In this document: piece by piece, positions 1 through 5,003 of the stretch
Layout: each line of letters starts with the position of its first letter
Position numbering within the stretch: the first letter of the stretch is position 1
Assembly (NCBI GenBank): GCA_002495205.1
Contig: DAEE01000058.1
Location: forward strand, 27,043 to 34,443
From: Thaumarchaeota archaeon UBA183
Lineage (GTDB): Archaea > Thermoproteota > Nitrososphaeria > Nitrososphaerales > UBA183
DNA length: 7,401 nt
Direction of reading: 5' to 3'
Made by a program: the position numbers and the translations under genes
Notes under the pieces: generated by a model
Told to the model about the DNA's origin: nothing
Seen by the model: only the letters and a program-made list of their open reading frames with translations
The model's database searches: none

Positions 1-173
1 GCCTCGAAGAGGACGTACCCCTTCCAGGTGTCGAGGGCGAGCACGGAGTAGATGGGCTTGCTCTTCTGCAGGGCCCTGTTGGCCACGAAGGTGGCCACAG
101 TCTTCTCCTGGCCTCCGGTGGTCTTCACCGGGTAGATGGAGCTGTTTCTCTCTGGCTCGCTCAAAACGGACAC
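1..173 (-). CDS. spt5: Transcription elongation factor Spt5 (NusG-like), N-terminal part, cut by window edge
   Basis: Archaeal Spt5 pairs with Spt4, binds the RNA polymerase clamp and keeps elongation processive. Only the first 57 codons are inside the window; the gene continues past position 1. The visible protein contains the start of a NGN domain: IYPVKTTGGQEKTV (about residues 13-26), then a helix-like stretch ATFVANRALQ, and IYSVLALDTWKGYVLFE at the edge, matching the family pattern of a beta strand, a G-Q-E helix start and the W/LKGYV...E strand. I chose the GTG at 171-173; an in-frame TAG lies at 201-203 and a TTG at 162-164 is the alternative. It follows secE with a 38-base gap, the usual archaeal secE-spt5 order, which strongly supports both calls. 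A TATA-like TTATTA at 202-207 lies the right distance upstream to give spt5 its own near-leaderless transcript, but this is weak. Confidence 0.88.
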   Translation of the reverse strand, partial: MSVLSEPERNSSIYPVKTTGGQEKTVATFVANRALQKSKPIYSVLALDTWKGYVLFE

Positions 174-201
174 TTCGGAAACTGCCCGATTTTCGTTGGC
201 C

Positions 202-207
202 TAATAA
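202..207 (-). promoter_or_regulatory. Possible internal TATA box for spt5
   Basis: Read on the minus strand, this is TTATTA in the short secE-spt5 gap. Its centre is about 31 bases from the GTG proposed for spt5, similar to the spacing seen before other genes here. The match is short and could be chance, and spt5 could simply be read through from the secE promoter. Confidence 0.25.
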
Positions 208-211
208 CCTT

Positions 212-379
212 TCAGTGGAATGCGAAGGTTCCTATCAGCTTGATCAGGAACCCTATGGCCCCGACCACGGCTACCCCCAGGGCGACCAGCTTCAGGTAGA
301 GGGTGAACTCGTCCCTGTCACTCTTGTGGGCCAGCTTGAAGATGGCGTTCGCTGATTTGACGAAGTCGCGGACCCCCAT
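212..379 (-). CDS. secE: Preprotein translocase subunit SecE (Sec61 gamma), 55 aa
   Basis: SecE is the small clamp subunit of the SecYE translocon that braces SecY in the cytoplasmic membrane. The translated product begins MGVRDFVKSANAIFKLAHKS and ends with a single hydrophobic segment at about residues 31-50 (LKLVALGVAVVGAIGFLIKL). An amphipathic N-terminal helix, the hinge residues DRDEF and one C-terminal transmembrane helix are the archaeal SecE plan, and 55 residues is normal for archaeal members. It ends in TGA at 212-214 and starts at ATG 377-379; no other upstream start is needed because a TATA box sits at 411-420. It lies upstream of spt5 as in many archaeal genomes, and is divergent from dtdA. 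Its small size makes it easy to miss in automatic annotation. Confidence 0.9.
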   Translation of the reverse strand: MGVRDFVKSANAIFKLAHKSDRDEFTLYLKLVALGVAVVGAIGFLIKLIGTFAFH

Positions 380-410
380 GGTCGAACTCGGGGGCCGACC
401 CCGAAACTTC

Positions 411-420
411 GCTTATATGC
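411..420 (-). promoter_or_regulatory. TATA box of the secE-spt5 transcription unit
   Basis: On the minus strand this reads GCATATAAGC, a good archaeal TATA element. Its centre is about 36 bases upstream of the secE ATG, predicting transcription start near 389 and a leader of roughly ten bases. The 118-base interval 380-497 holds this promoter and the divergent dtdA promoter; I see nothing else in it. Confidence 0.6.
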
Positions 421-466
421 TTACTGCCCCCAAAGCCCGGTGACACGTTCGAGGGCCGGTCCATCG

Positions 467-472
467 TTAAAA
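467..472 (+). promoter_or_regulatory. TATA box of dtdA
   Basis: TTAAAA stands out in a GC-rich stretch. Its centre is about 28 bases before the ATG at 498, so transcription should begin essentially at the start codon. No Shine-Dalgarno-like GGAGG precedes the ATG, which fits a leaderless mRNA. Confidence 0.55.
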
Positions 473-497
473 CTCCGGCGAAGCGGACCAGGGCGCC

Positions 498-1325
498 ATG
501 GGCCCCCAGGGAGAGCCGGCCACAGTCATCTTGGCTTCCACCACCGACCTGGCTTCTAGGACCCTGGCCGACGCGTTGACGGAAGCGGAGGGGTTCCAGT
601 CCACGGGCGTGAGCCTGCTTGGCCATCCTGTGTTCCAGAAGGACTCCTATCTGCTGGCCCGCTTCGAGGGGATGATCGTTCATCCCCCGCCCCTGGACGA
701 GTACTTCAACCCCCAGGCGTACATCTTCCTGTCGCGCCACAGCGCAGAGTCGGGAATCGCTTCGCTCACGGCGCACACCACGGGGAACTTCTCGGCGGAG
801 GCGAAGTTCGGCGGGGGAGGGAGGGAGCTCAGCCGGGCCGACCCGTCGCTGCTGAAGAACTATCTCATCTCGCTGGTGAAACACAGGGAGGAGGTGAAGG
901 AGTACGAGATCACCATGGAGGCGACCCATCACGGTCCGACCGCGCTCCAGAAGCCGGTCCTGTTCGTGGAGCTCGGCTCGTCGGAGAAGTACTGGGGGGA
1001 CAAGAGGGCCGCGGCGGTCGTCGGAAGAGCGCTGATGGAGAGCCTGCGGGAGAAGGGGATCTGGAGCAAGGTGGCAATCGGGTTCGGGGGCACCCACTAC
1101 CCGGAGAAGTTCACCAAGCTCCTGATAGAGGGGGACATGGCGTTCGCCTTCGTAGCGCCGAAGTACGCCCTCGAGCACGTCGACGAAAGGATGGTGGGGC
1201 AGATGATCCAGCGCTCGACGGCCCCGGTAAGGTACGCGGCCCTTGACTGGAAGGGGCTGGGGCCCTACAAGGAGAAGATTGTGTCCCTCGTGAAGCAGTA
1301 CGGGCTGGAAGAAATCAGGCTGTAA
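498..1325 (+). CDS. dtdA: D-aminoacyl-tRNA deacylase, archaeal type (DtdA)
   Basis: DtdA hydrolyses D-amino acids wrongly attached to tRNA (for example D-Tyr or D-Asp), protecting translation in the cytoplasm. It is the archaeal/plant DTD2 family, unrelated to bacterial Dtd. The 275-residue product has the usual length and the family's conserved blocks: SRHSAESGIASLTAHTTGNF (79-98), EATHHGPTALQKP (141-153), FVELGSSEKYW (156-166) and GFGGTHYPEKFT (195-206), with many conserved His residues thought to bind zinc and form the active site. The first strand, ATVILASTTD (8-17), starts close to the chosen ATG, and the TATA box at 467-472 predicts a leaderless start there. Its 3' end overlaps the convergent argF by 11 bases. 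No operon partner is visible on this strand. Confidence 0.93.
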   Translation: MGPQGEPATVILASTTDLASRTLADALTEAEGFQSTGVSLLGHPVFQKDSYLLARFEGMIVHPPPLDEYFNPQAYIFLSRHSAESGIASLTAHTTGNFSAEAKFGGGGRELSRADPSLLKNYLISLVKHREEVKEYEITMEATHHGPTALQKPVLFVELGSSEKYWGDKRAAAVVGRALMESLREKGIWSKVAIGFGGTHYPEKFTKLLIEGDMAFAFVAPKYALEHVDERMVGQMIQRSTAPVRYAALDWKGLGPYKEKIVSLVKQYGLEEIRL

Positions 1326-2271
1326 GAGCCGAGTACTCCGTCTTCCCGAGCATCAAGAAACAGAGGAGGGCCTTCTCCGTGTGCATCCGGTTCTCGGCCT
1401 CGTCGAATATGACCGAGCGGGGGCCGTCCATCACCTCGTCGGTCACCTCCTCCCCTCTGTGGGCAGGGAGGCAGTGCTGGAAGATGGCGTCCTTCTTGGC
1501 CCTGGCCATCAGGGCGCCGTTGACCTGGTACCTGGGGAGGAACGCCTGCTTCCTGCGGAGCTTCTCTTCCTCCAGGCCCATGGACACGAAGGTGTCTGTG
1601 ATCACGCAGTCCGCGCCAGAAACCGCGGCCGAGGGGTCGTTGGTGATTTTGACGCTTGCCCCGGTCACCCTGGCCATGCGCGAGGCCATGCCGACTATCC
1701 CCCGAGGCGGTTCGTACCCCTTCGGGGTGGCGGCAACGAACTGAATTCCTGCCAGGGCCGCGCCGATGGTCCACGAGTTGCAGACGTTGTCCCCGTCCCC
1801 GACCCAGGCGACTTTCAGCCCCTTCAGCCTCTTCTTCTTCTCCCGGAGGGTGAGGAGGTCGGCGAGGATCTGCACCGGGTGGTGGAGCTCGCTGAGCCCG
1901 TTGATGACTGGGACCCGAGACGACTTCGCCAGGCGCTCGAGGTCAGAATGCTTGTTGACTCTCGCCATTATGCAGTGGACGTAGCGTGCCAGGACGTGGC
2001 CCGTGTCCTCAATTGTCTCTCCCCTGCCCAGCTGAAGCTCGCTGGAGCTGAGGCTGATGGCGCTCCCGCCGAGCTCGCCTATCGCGACCTGGAAGCTGAC
2101 CCTGGTCCTTGTGCTCGGCTTCTCGAAGACGAGGGCTACGCTCTTGCCTGCGAGGGCCCTCGAGCCCAGGCCTTCGCTGCGATGGAGCTTCAGCCGCTCG
2201 GAGAGGTCCAGGACAGACGATAGGTCGTCGGGAGTGAACTCCGCCAGGGTGAGGAAATCCTTTCCATTCAT
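1315..2271 (-). CDS. argF: Ornithine carbamoyltransferase
   Basis: Catalyses ornithine plus carbamoyl phosphate to citrulline, the first step after ornithine in arginine synthesis. The 318-residue length is typical. Carbamoyl-phosphate loop STRTR at 53-57; HPVQ at 132-135; second-domain GDGDNV at 158-163; ornithine loop DTFVSMG at 226-232; HCLPAHRGEEVTDEV at about 266-280; and DEAENRMHTEKALL near the C-terminus. The SMG loop indicates ornithine rather than aspartate as acceptor. Two positions differ from the most common family forms: HPVQ instead of HPCQ/HPTQ, and Asp161 where GDGNN is usual. The ATG overlaps the lysK stop as ATGA, so translation is probably coupled. It is the last gene of the lysW operon, and its presence there ties the carrier-protein pathway to arginine. 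The 3' end overlaps convergent dtdA by 11 bases. Confidence 0.95.
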   Translation of the reverse strand: MNGKDFLTLAEFTPDDLSSVLDLSERLKLHRSEGLGSRALAGKSVALVFEKPSTRTRVSFQVAIGELGGSAISLSSSELQLGRGETIEDTGHVLARYVHCIMARVNKHSDLERLAKSSRVPVINGLSELHHPVQILADLLTLREKKKRLKGLKVAWVGDGDNVCNSWTIGAALAGIQFVAATPKGYEPPRGIVGMASRMARVTGASVKITNDPSAAVSGADCVITDTFVSMGLEEEKLRRKQAFLPRYQVNGALMARAKKDAIFQHCLPAHRGEEVTDEVMDGPRSVIFDEAENRMHTEKALLCFLMLGKTEYSALTA

Positions 2272-3374
2272 ATGCCGCTACCTGAGCTCAGGGTCTCCAC
2301 CTGGCGGATGGCCTCTTTCAATACTTCGATGCTGCCCAGGTAGTCCTTGACCTGCACCATCTCCCCGTCCGTGTGGCTGGTCCTGGACAGGCCGGGGCCG
2401 TAGGTGACGCAGGCCGCGCTCTTCTTGTGGGCGAAGGTGTTCATGTCGCCCGTGCCCGTCTTCCTGACGAGGCTCGGCTTGGTCTTCAGCTTGAGGAGGA
2501 TGGCCCTCTGGAATGCGCGGACCAGGGTGGAGGTCGTGTCGACTTCGTAGGCCTCCGTGGCCTCGCCTTCGGAGATGTCAATCATGACCCCTTCGTCGTG
2601 CTCGCCGGCGACTGTGCGGATCTCCTCGATCGCCCTGAAGGAGGGGGTTGACGGCGGGATGCGGAGGTCCAGGGTCGCCTCGCACATGTTGGGGATCACG
2701 TTGTGGTAGGTCCCTGCCCTGACCAGAGTGGGAGAGACGGAGACGGACCGGAAGTGGTCCCCTGGAATCTCCTTGGAGCGCTCGTAGTGTTTCAGCCTGG
2801 ACAGGAGGAGGTTGAACTCGTCGTAGGCGCTCCTCTGTGCCCAGGGAGAGCCCGCGTGCCCCCCTGCGGTCCTTACCGTGACGTGGAGGCTGACCCGACC
2901 GCGGTACCCCACCGTGATTCTGTTGGCGCCGCTCGGCTCTCCGAACACCGCGTAGTCGAAAATGTCGCCCCCCCTGATTAGCTGCTCGATGCCTGCGCCT
3001 TCGCCTTCCTCCTGTGTCACGCCTGCGAATGTGATGCCGACGCCCGCGTCCGCAGTGGCGGCCCCCGCAAGGAGGAGGGCGCAGAGGGGGGACTTTGCGT
3101 CTGCCGCGCCCCTGCCGTACACTCTCCCCTGCTTCCTGCTGACCGGGAGCTTGCCGGGGACAGTGTCCATGTGGCCGCACAGGAGGAGCTTGAGCTTCCC
3201 CTTGCCGATCTCACCTATCACGTTCCCTGCCTTGTCGATGTGTGTGCCTCGGTACCCGAGAGCCCCCATCCTGTCGATGAGGAAGGAGGCCAGCTCTGCC
3301 TCCTGAGTCGTGGGGGAGTAGATCTTCAGGGAGTCGAGCAGCAGTCTGACGGAGCCGCCGGAGGTGCCAGTCAT
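2268..3374 (-). CDS. lysK: [LysW]-ornithine/lysine hydrolase (LysK), M20 metallopeptidase family
   Basis: Releases ornithine (or lysine) from the C-terminal glutamate of the carrier LysW, the last step of LysW-mediated synthesis. The 368-residue protein has the complete M20 metal site: His68 and Asp70 in CGHMDTVPG, Asp92 in GRGAADAKSP (bridging), Glu122 and Glu123 in QEEGEG (general base and metal ligand), Glu146 in FGEPSG, and His334 in SRTSHTDGE. The dimerisation-domain GGHAGSP (171-177) and KTGTGDMNTF (305-314) are also LysK/ArgE-like. I name it LysK rather than acetylornithine deacetylase because lysW and the LysX-type ligase lie directly upstream. Both its start (with the ligase stop) and its stop (with the argF start) form ATGA overlaps. 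Whether it serves ornithine alone or lysine as well cannot be read from the sequence. Confidence 0.92.
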   Translation of the reverse strand: MTGTSGGSVRLLLDSLKIYSPTTQEAELASFLIDRMGALGYRGTHIDKAGNVIGEIGKGKLKLLLCGHMDTVPGKLPVSRKQGRVYGRGAADAKSPLCALLLAGAATADAGVGITFAGVTQEEGEGAGIEQLIRGGDIFDYAVFGEPSGANRITVGYRGRVSLHVTVRTAGGHAGSPWAQRSAYDEFNLLLSRLKHYERSKEIPGDHFRSVSVSPTLVRAGTYHNVIPNMCEATLDLRIPPSTPSFRAIEEIRTVAGEHDEGVMIDISEGEATEAYEVDTTSTLVRAFQRAILLKLKTKPSLVRKTGTGDMNTFAHKKSAACVTYGPGLSRTSHTDGEMVQVKDYLGSIEVLKEAIRQVETLSSGSGI

Positions 3375-4222
3375 CTCTTCTGCACGGAAATCAGATAATC
3401 AATAACCATTCCGGGGATGTCTATCCCTGTGGCCGGGACGGTGTTCTTGAACTCTGTGGTGTTGTTCACCTCGTGGACCATTAGCCCTTCCTCCCCTTCC
3501 ATGAGGTCGACCCCGACGAACTCCCCTCCGACGGCTCCTGCCGCCCTCAACGACAGCTCCTCGAGCTCCGGGGTGACCCTGCAGGCCTCGGCCTTCCCTC
3601 CTCGGGCTGTGTTCGTCCTCCAATCGGAGCCGGAGTAGCGGTAGATTGCGGCCACGGTCCTGTCCCCTATCACGAACGACCTGATGTCGCGGGGCGGCCT
3701 TTTCACGTACTCCTGCAGGTAGTAGATCTGATAGAGGGGGAACATCTCCTCCCTGTGCTCGATTACAGCCCTTGCTGCGTCAGCGTCCCTCAGGAGGGCG
3801 GACAGCCTCCCCCAGCTCCCAACCACGGGCTTGAGCACCGTTGGGTACCCCATGGCCTCGATGGACCGGAGGGCCGACTCCTCGGCCATGGCGAGCGTCG
3901 TCCTGGGCGTCGGAACGTTGTGCTTGACGAGGGCGAGTGACCCGAAGAGCTTGTTTCCGCAGATCCAGGCGCAGGAGAAGGAGTTGACAACCTGATGCCC
4001 GGCGGCCTCGAGGACGGCCGTAGAGTGGACGTTCCTGAAATAGCTCACGCACCTCTGGAGGACCACCCTGTCGGCAAGTGGCAACTCGCTGGAGCCCAGG
4101 GTGATCGAGAGGTCCTTGGAGTCCACGAGGTTGGCTCTGACCCCGCGTTTCTCCGCGGCCGCCACGAGGGCTTTCTCCTCCCAGCGGACGGTGTCGTAGA
4201 GTAATGAGAAGGACGCCGGCAG
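3371..4222 (-). CDS. argX: LysW-glutamate/aminoadipate ligase (ArgX/LysX), ATP-grasp, probable CTG start
   Basis: ATP-dependent ligase that attaches glutamate (ArgX) or alpha-aminoadipate (LysX) to the C-terminal glutamate of LysW. ATP-grasp features, numbered from the CTG: YPTVLKPVVGSWGRL (126-140, with the ATP-binding Lys131), YYLQEYVKRPPRDIRSF (167-183), NTARGGKAEAC (204-214) and GVDLMEG...MVHEVNNTTEFKN (237-260, metal-binding Asp239, Glu251, Asn253). The first standard start codon, GTG at 4163-4165, would cut off LLYDTVRWEEKAL, which is the family's conserved N-terminal strand (compare LLYDxxRxEEK). That segment is in frame back to CTG at 4220-4222, one base after the lysW stop. The frame closes at TGA 4292-4294 with no ATG, GTG or TTG between. 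From the CTG the product is 283 residues, the family's normal length. With argF in the operon, ArgX activity is likely, possibly with dual specificity. Confidence 0.9.
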   Translation of the reverse strand: MPASFSLLYDTVRWEEKALVAAAEKRGVRANLVDSKDLSITLGSSELPLADRVVLQRCVSYFRNVHSTAVLEAAGHQVVNSFSCAWICGNKLFGSLALVKHNVPTPRTTLAMAEESALRSIEAMGYPTVLKPVVGSWGRLSALLRDADAARAVIEHREEMFPLYQIYYLQEYVKRPPRDIRSFVIGDRTVAAIYRYSGSDWRTNTARGGKAEACRVTPELEELSLRAAGAVGGEFVGVDLMEGEEGLMVHEVNNTTEFKNTVPATGIDIPGMVIDYLISVQKR

Positions 4223-4223
4223 C

Positions 4224-4394
4224 CTACTCGCCCCAGTCCTCTTCCTCCAGCTCGGCCTGCCGGAGAGTGAAGAGGCCTCCCGACTGCTCCCTCACCAGTT
4301 CGAAGGACGTCCCGCACTCTCTGCAGGACACTATTTCGCCCTGGATGGCGTCAGCCGGGATGGCGACCTGGGCGTCGCACTCGATACAGTTCAT
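4224..4394 (-). CDS. lysW: Amino-group carrier protein LysW, 56 aa
   Basis: LysW carries the growing amino acid on its C-terminal glutamate, protecting the alpha-amino group and presenting the substrate to successive enzymes. The translation starts MNCIECDAQVAIP and ends AELEEEDWGE, followed by TAG. Two zinc-binding pairs are visible, Cys3-x2-Cys6 and Cys24-x2-Cys27 (CIEC and CREC), then a strongly acidic tail and the diagnostic EDWGE end whose last Glu56 is the attachment point. Length and motifs match the family almost exactly. The ATG at 4392-4394 has a GGAGG 13 bases upstream and a TATA box at 4438-4443. The ligase gene begins one base after the stop, and the Lrp-like regulator ends 65 bases upstream. 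The gene is too short for many gene callers. Confidence 0.95.
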   Translation of the reverse strand: MNCIECDAQVAIPADAIQGEIVSCRECGTSFELVREQSGGLFTLRQAELEEEDWGE

Positions 4395-4407
4395 TATCGG
4401 TGAAGTT

Positions 4408-4412
4408 CCTCC
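4408..4412 (-). promoter_or_regulatory. Ribosome binding site of lysW
   Basis: On the minus strand this reads GGAGG (within CGGAGGAAC), complementary to the 3' end of archaeal 16S rRNA. It ends 13 bases before the ATG, slightly long. It implies a leadered lysW transcript, in contrast to the leaderless starts predicted elsewhere in the window. Confidence 0.5.
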
Positions 4413-4434
4413 GAATCCACACTGACAAGGGGTG

Positions 4435-4453
4435 CCGATATAACGATATTCGG
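4435..4453 (-). promoter_or_regulatory. lysW operon promoter with overlapping near-palindromic candidate operator
   Basis: The minus strand carries TTATAT at 4438-4443, a TATA box whose centre is about 46 bases before the lysW ATG, giving a predicted leader of around 20 bases. The TATA box lies inside a near-palindrome: CCGATAT (4435-4441), spacer AACG, then ATATTCGG (4446-4453), symmetric apart from one extra T. A direct repeat CGATAT also occurs at 4436-4441 and 4444-4449. A regulator bound here would compete with TBP/TFB. The adjacent Lrp/AsnC-family gene is the natural candidate ligand, by inference only. Confidence 0.5.
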
Positions 4454-4459
4454 CCGAAA

Positions 4460-4912
4460 TCAGCGAATTGTGCGCAGGACCATGGTGGTGTTCGTTCCGG
4501 TGACGCCGGCTGTGCGCCGTATCCCTTCGATGGTCGCGTTCACTTCGCCGATATTCGCACCCTTGACGACGACGGCTATGTCGTACTGACCCGCGGTCTC
4601 GTAGACTGACTCTACGCCTTTGATGGCCCTGACCCTTTCGCTGACTTGGCGGGTAGGGGTGGCTGGGTCGACGGAGACCCAGGTTATGGCGCTGCTCTGG
4701 TCTTTGTCGTCGACGTCCACGGTGAATCTCCTTATCCTCCCGCTCGCCTTCAGGTTGTCGATCCTGCGCCTGACAGCGGATTCGGAGAGCCCGAGCTTCG
4801 TGGCGAGCTTGGTGTTGGACGCCCTTGCGTCCTCCCTGAGAAGGCTCAGCAGCAACTCGTCAATCCTTTCTGAGTCGACCTGTTTCCTCTTCAAGGCTGC
4901 CCCTCTTGCCAA
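4460..4912 (-). CDS. lysM: Lrp/AsnC-family transcriptional regulator, LysM-like
   Basis: A feast/famine regulator of about 150 residues. The N-terminal winged helix-turn-helix spans residues 12-66, with SNTKLATKLGLSESAVRRRI (32-51) as the helix-turn-helix and GRIRRFTV as the wing. The C-terminal AsnC/RAM ligand-binding fold covers about 75-147, with GVESVYETAGQYDIAVVVKG and GVTGTNTTMVL. These proteins form dimers or octamers and sense amino acids. Its position 65 bases upstream of lysW parallels LysM of Sulfolobus, which activates a lysine operon, so I use that symbol tentatively. There is no ATG: the longest form starts at TTG 4910-4912, but TTG at 4892-4894 gives a more typical MKRKQVDSERID start and fits a weak TATA-like TTTAGA near 4929-4934. 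It is divergent from the flavoprotein gene. Confidence 0.85.
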   Translation of the reverse strand: MARGAALKRKQVDSERIDELLLSLLREDARASNTKLATKLGLSESAVRRRIDNLKASGRIRRFTVDVDDKDQSSAITWVSVDPATPTRQVSERVRAIKGVESVYETAGQYDIAVVVKGANIGEVNATIEGIRRTAGVTGTNTTMVLRTIR

Positions 4913-4970
4913 GGCGGAAGACCGCGCTCTAAATCCTTGCCCCCGACTTCATGGCATGCTCGGTTCTGTG

Positions 4971-4977
4971 ATAAATA
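4971..4977 (+). promoter_or_regulatory. TATA box for the flavoprotein gene, possibly used in both directions
   Basis: ATAAATA lies in an otherwise GC-rich stretch. Its centre is about 30 bases before the TTG at 5004, predicting a leaderless or nearly leaderless flavoprotein mRNA. On the minus strand the same bases read TATTTAT and could also start the Lrp-like gene, with a leader of about 35 bases to TTG 4912. Flanking BRE-like bases do not decide the direction by eye. Confidence 0.5.
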
Positions 4978-5003
4978 CAGGCAGAGGCAGACCCGGTGGA
5001 GAC

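Noticed and set aside
318..1178. Open frame of 286 codons on the minus strand, opposite dtdA and secE
   Set aside because: It is antisense to the clear dtdA, has an Arg/Leu/Pro-rich composition typical of GC-rich shadow frames, and shows no recognisable family motif.
1381..2223. Open frame of 280 codons on the plus strand inside argF
   Set aside because: Shadow of argF on the opposite strand; no domain and a biased composition, whereas argF has all its motifs.
4045..4317. Minus-strand open frame of 90 codons across the lysW/argX junction
   Set aside because: It is a third frame overlapping two well-supported genes and has low-complexity Arg/Gly/Ser content.
4620..5003. N-terminal extension of the flavoprotein frame by up to 128 codons
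   Set aside because: This stretch is antisense to the Lrp-like regulator and lies ahead of the likely TATA box; the FAD-binding strand starts only after 5016.
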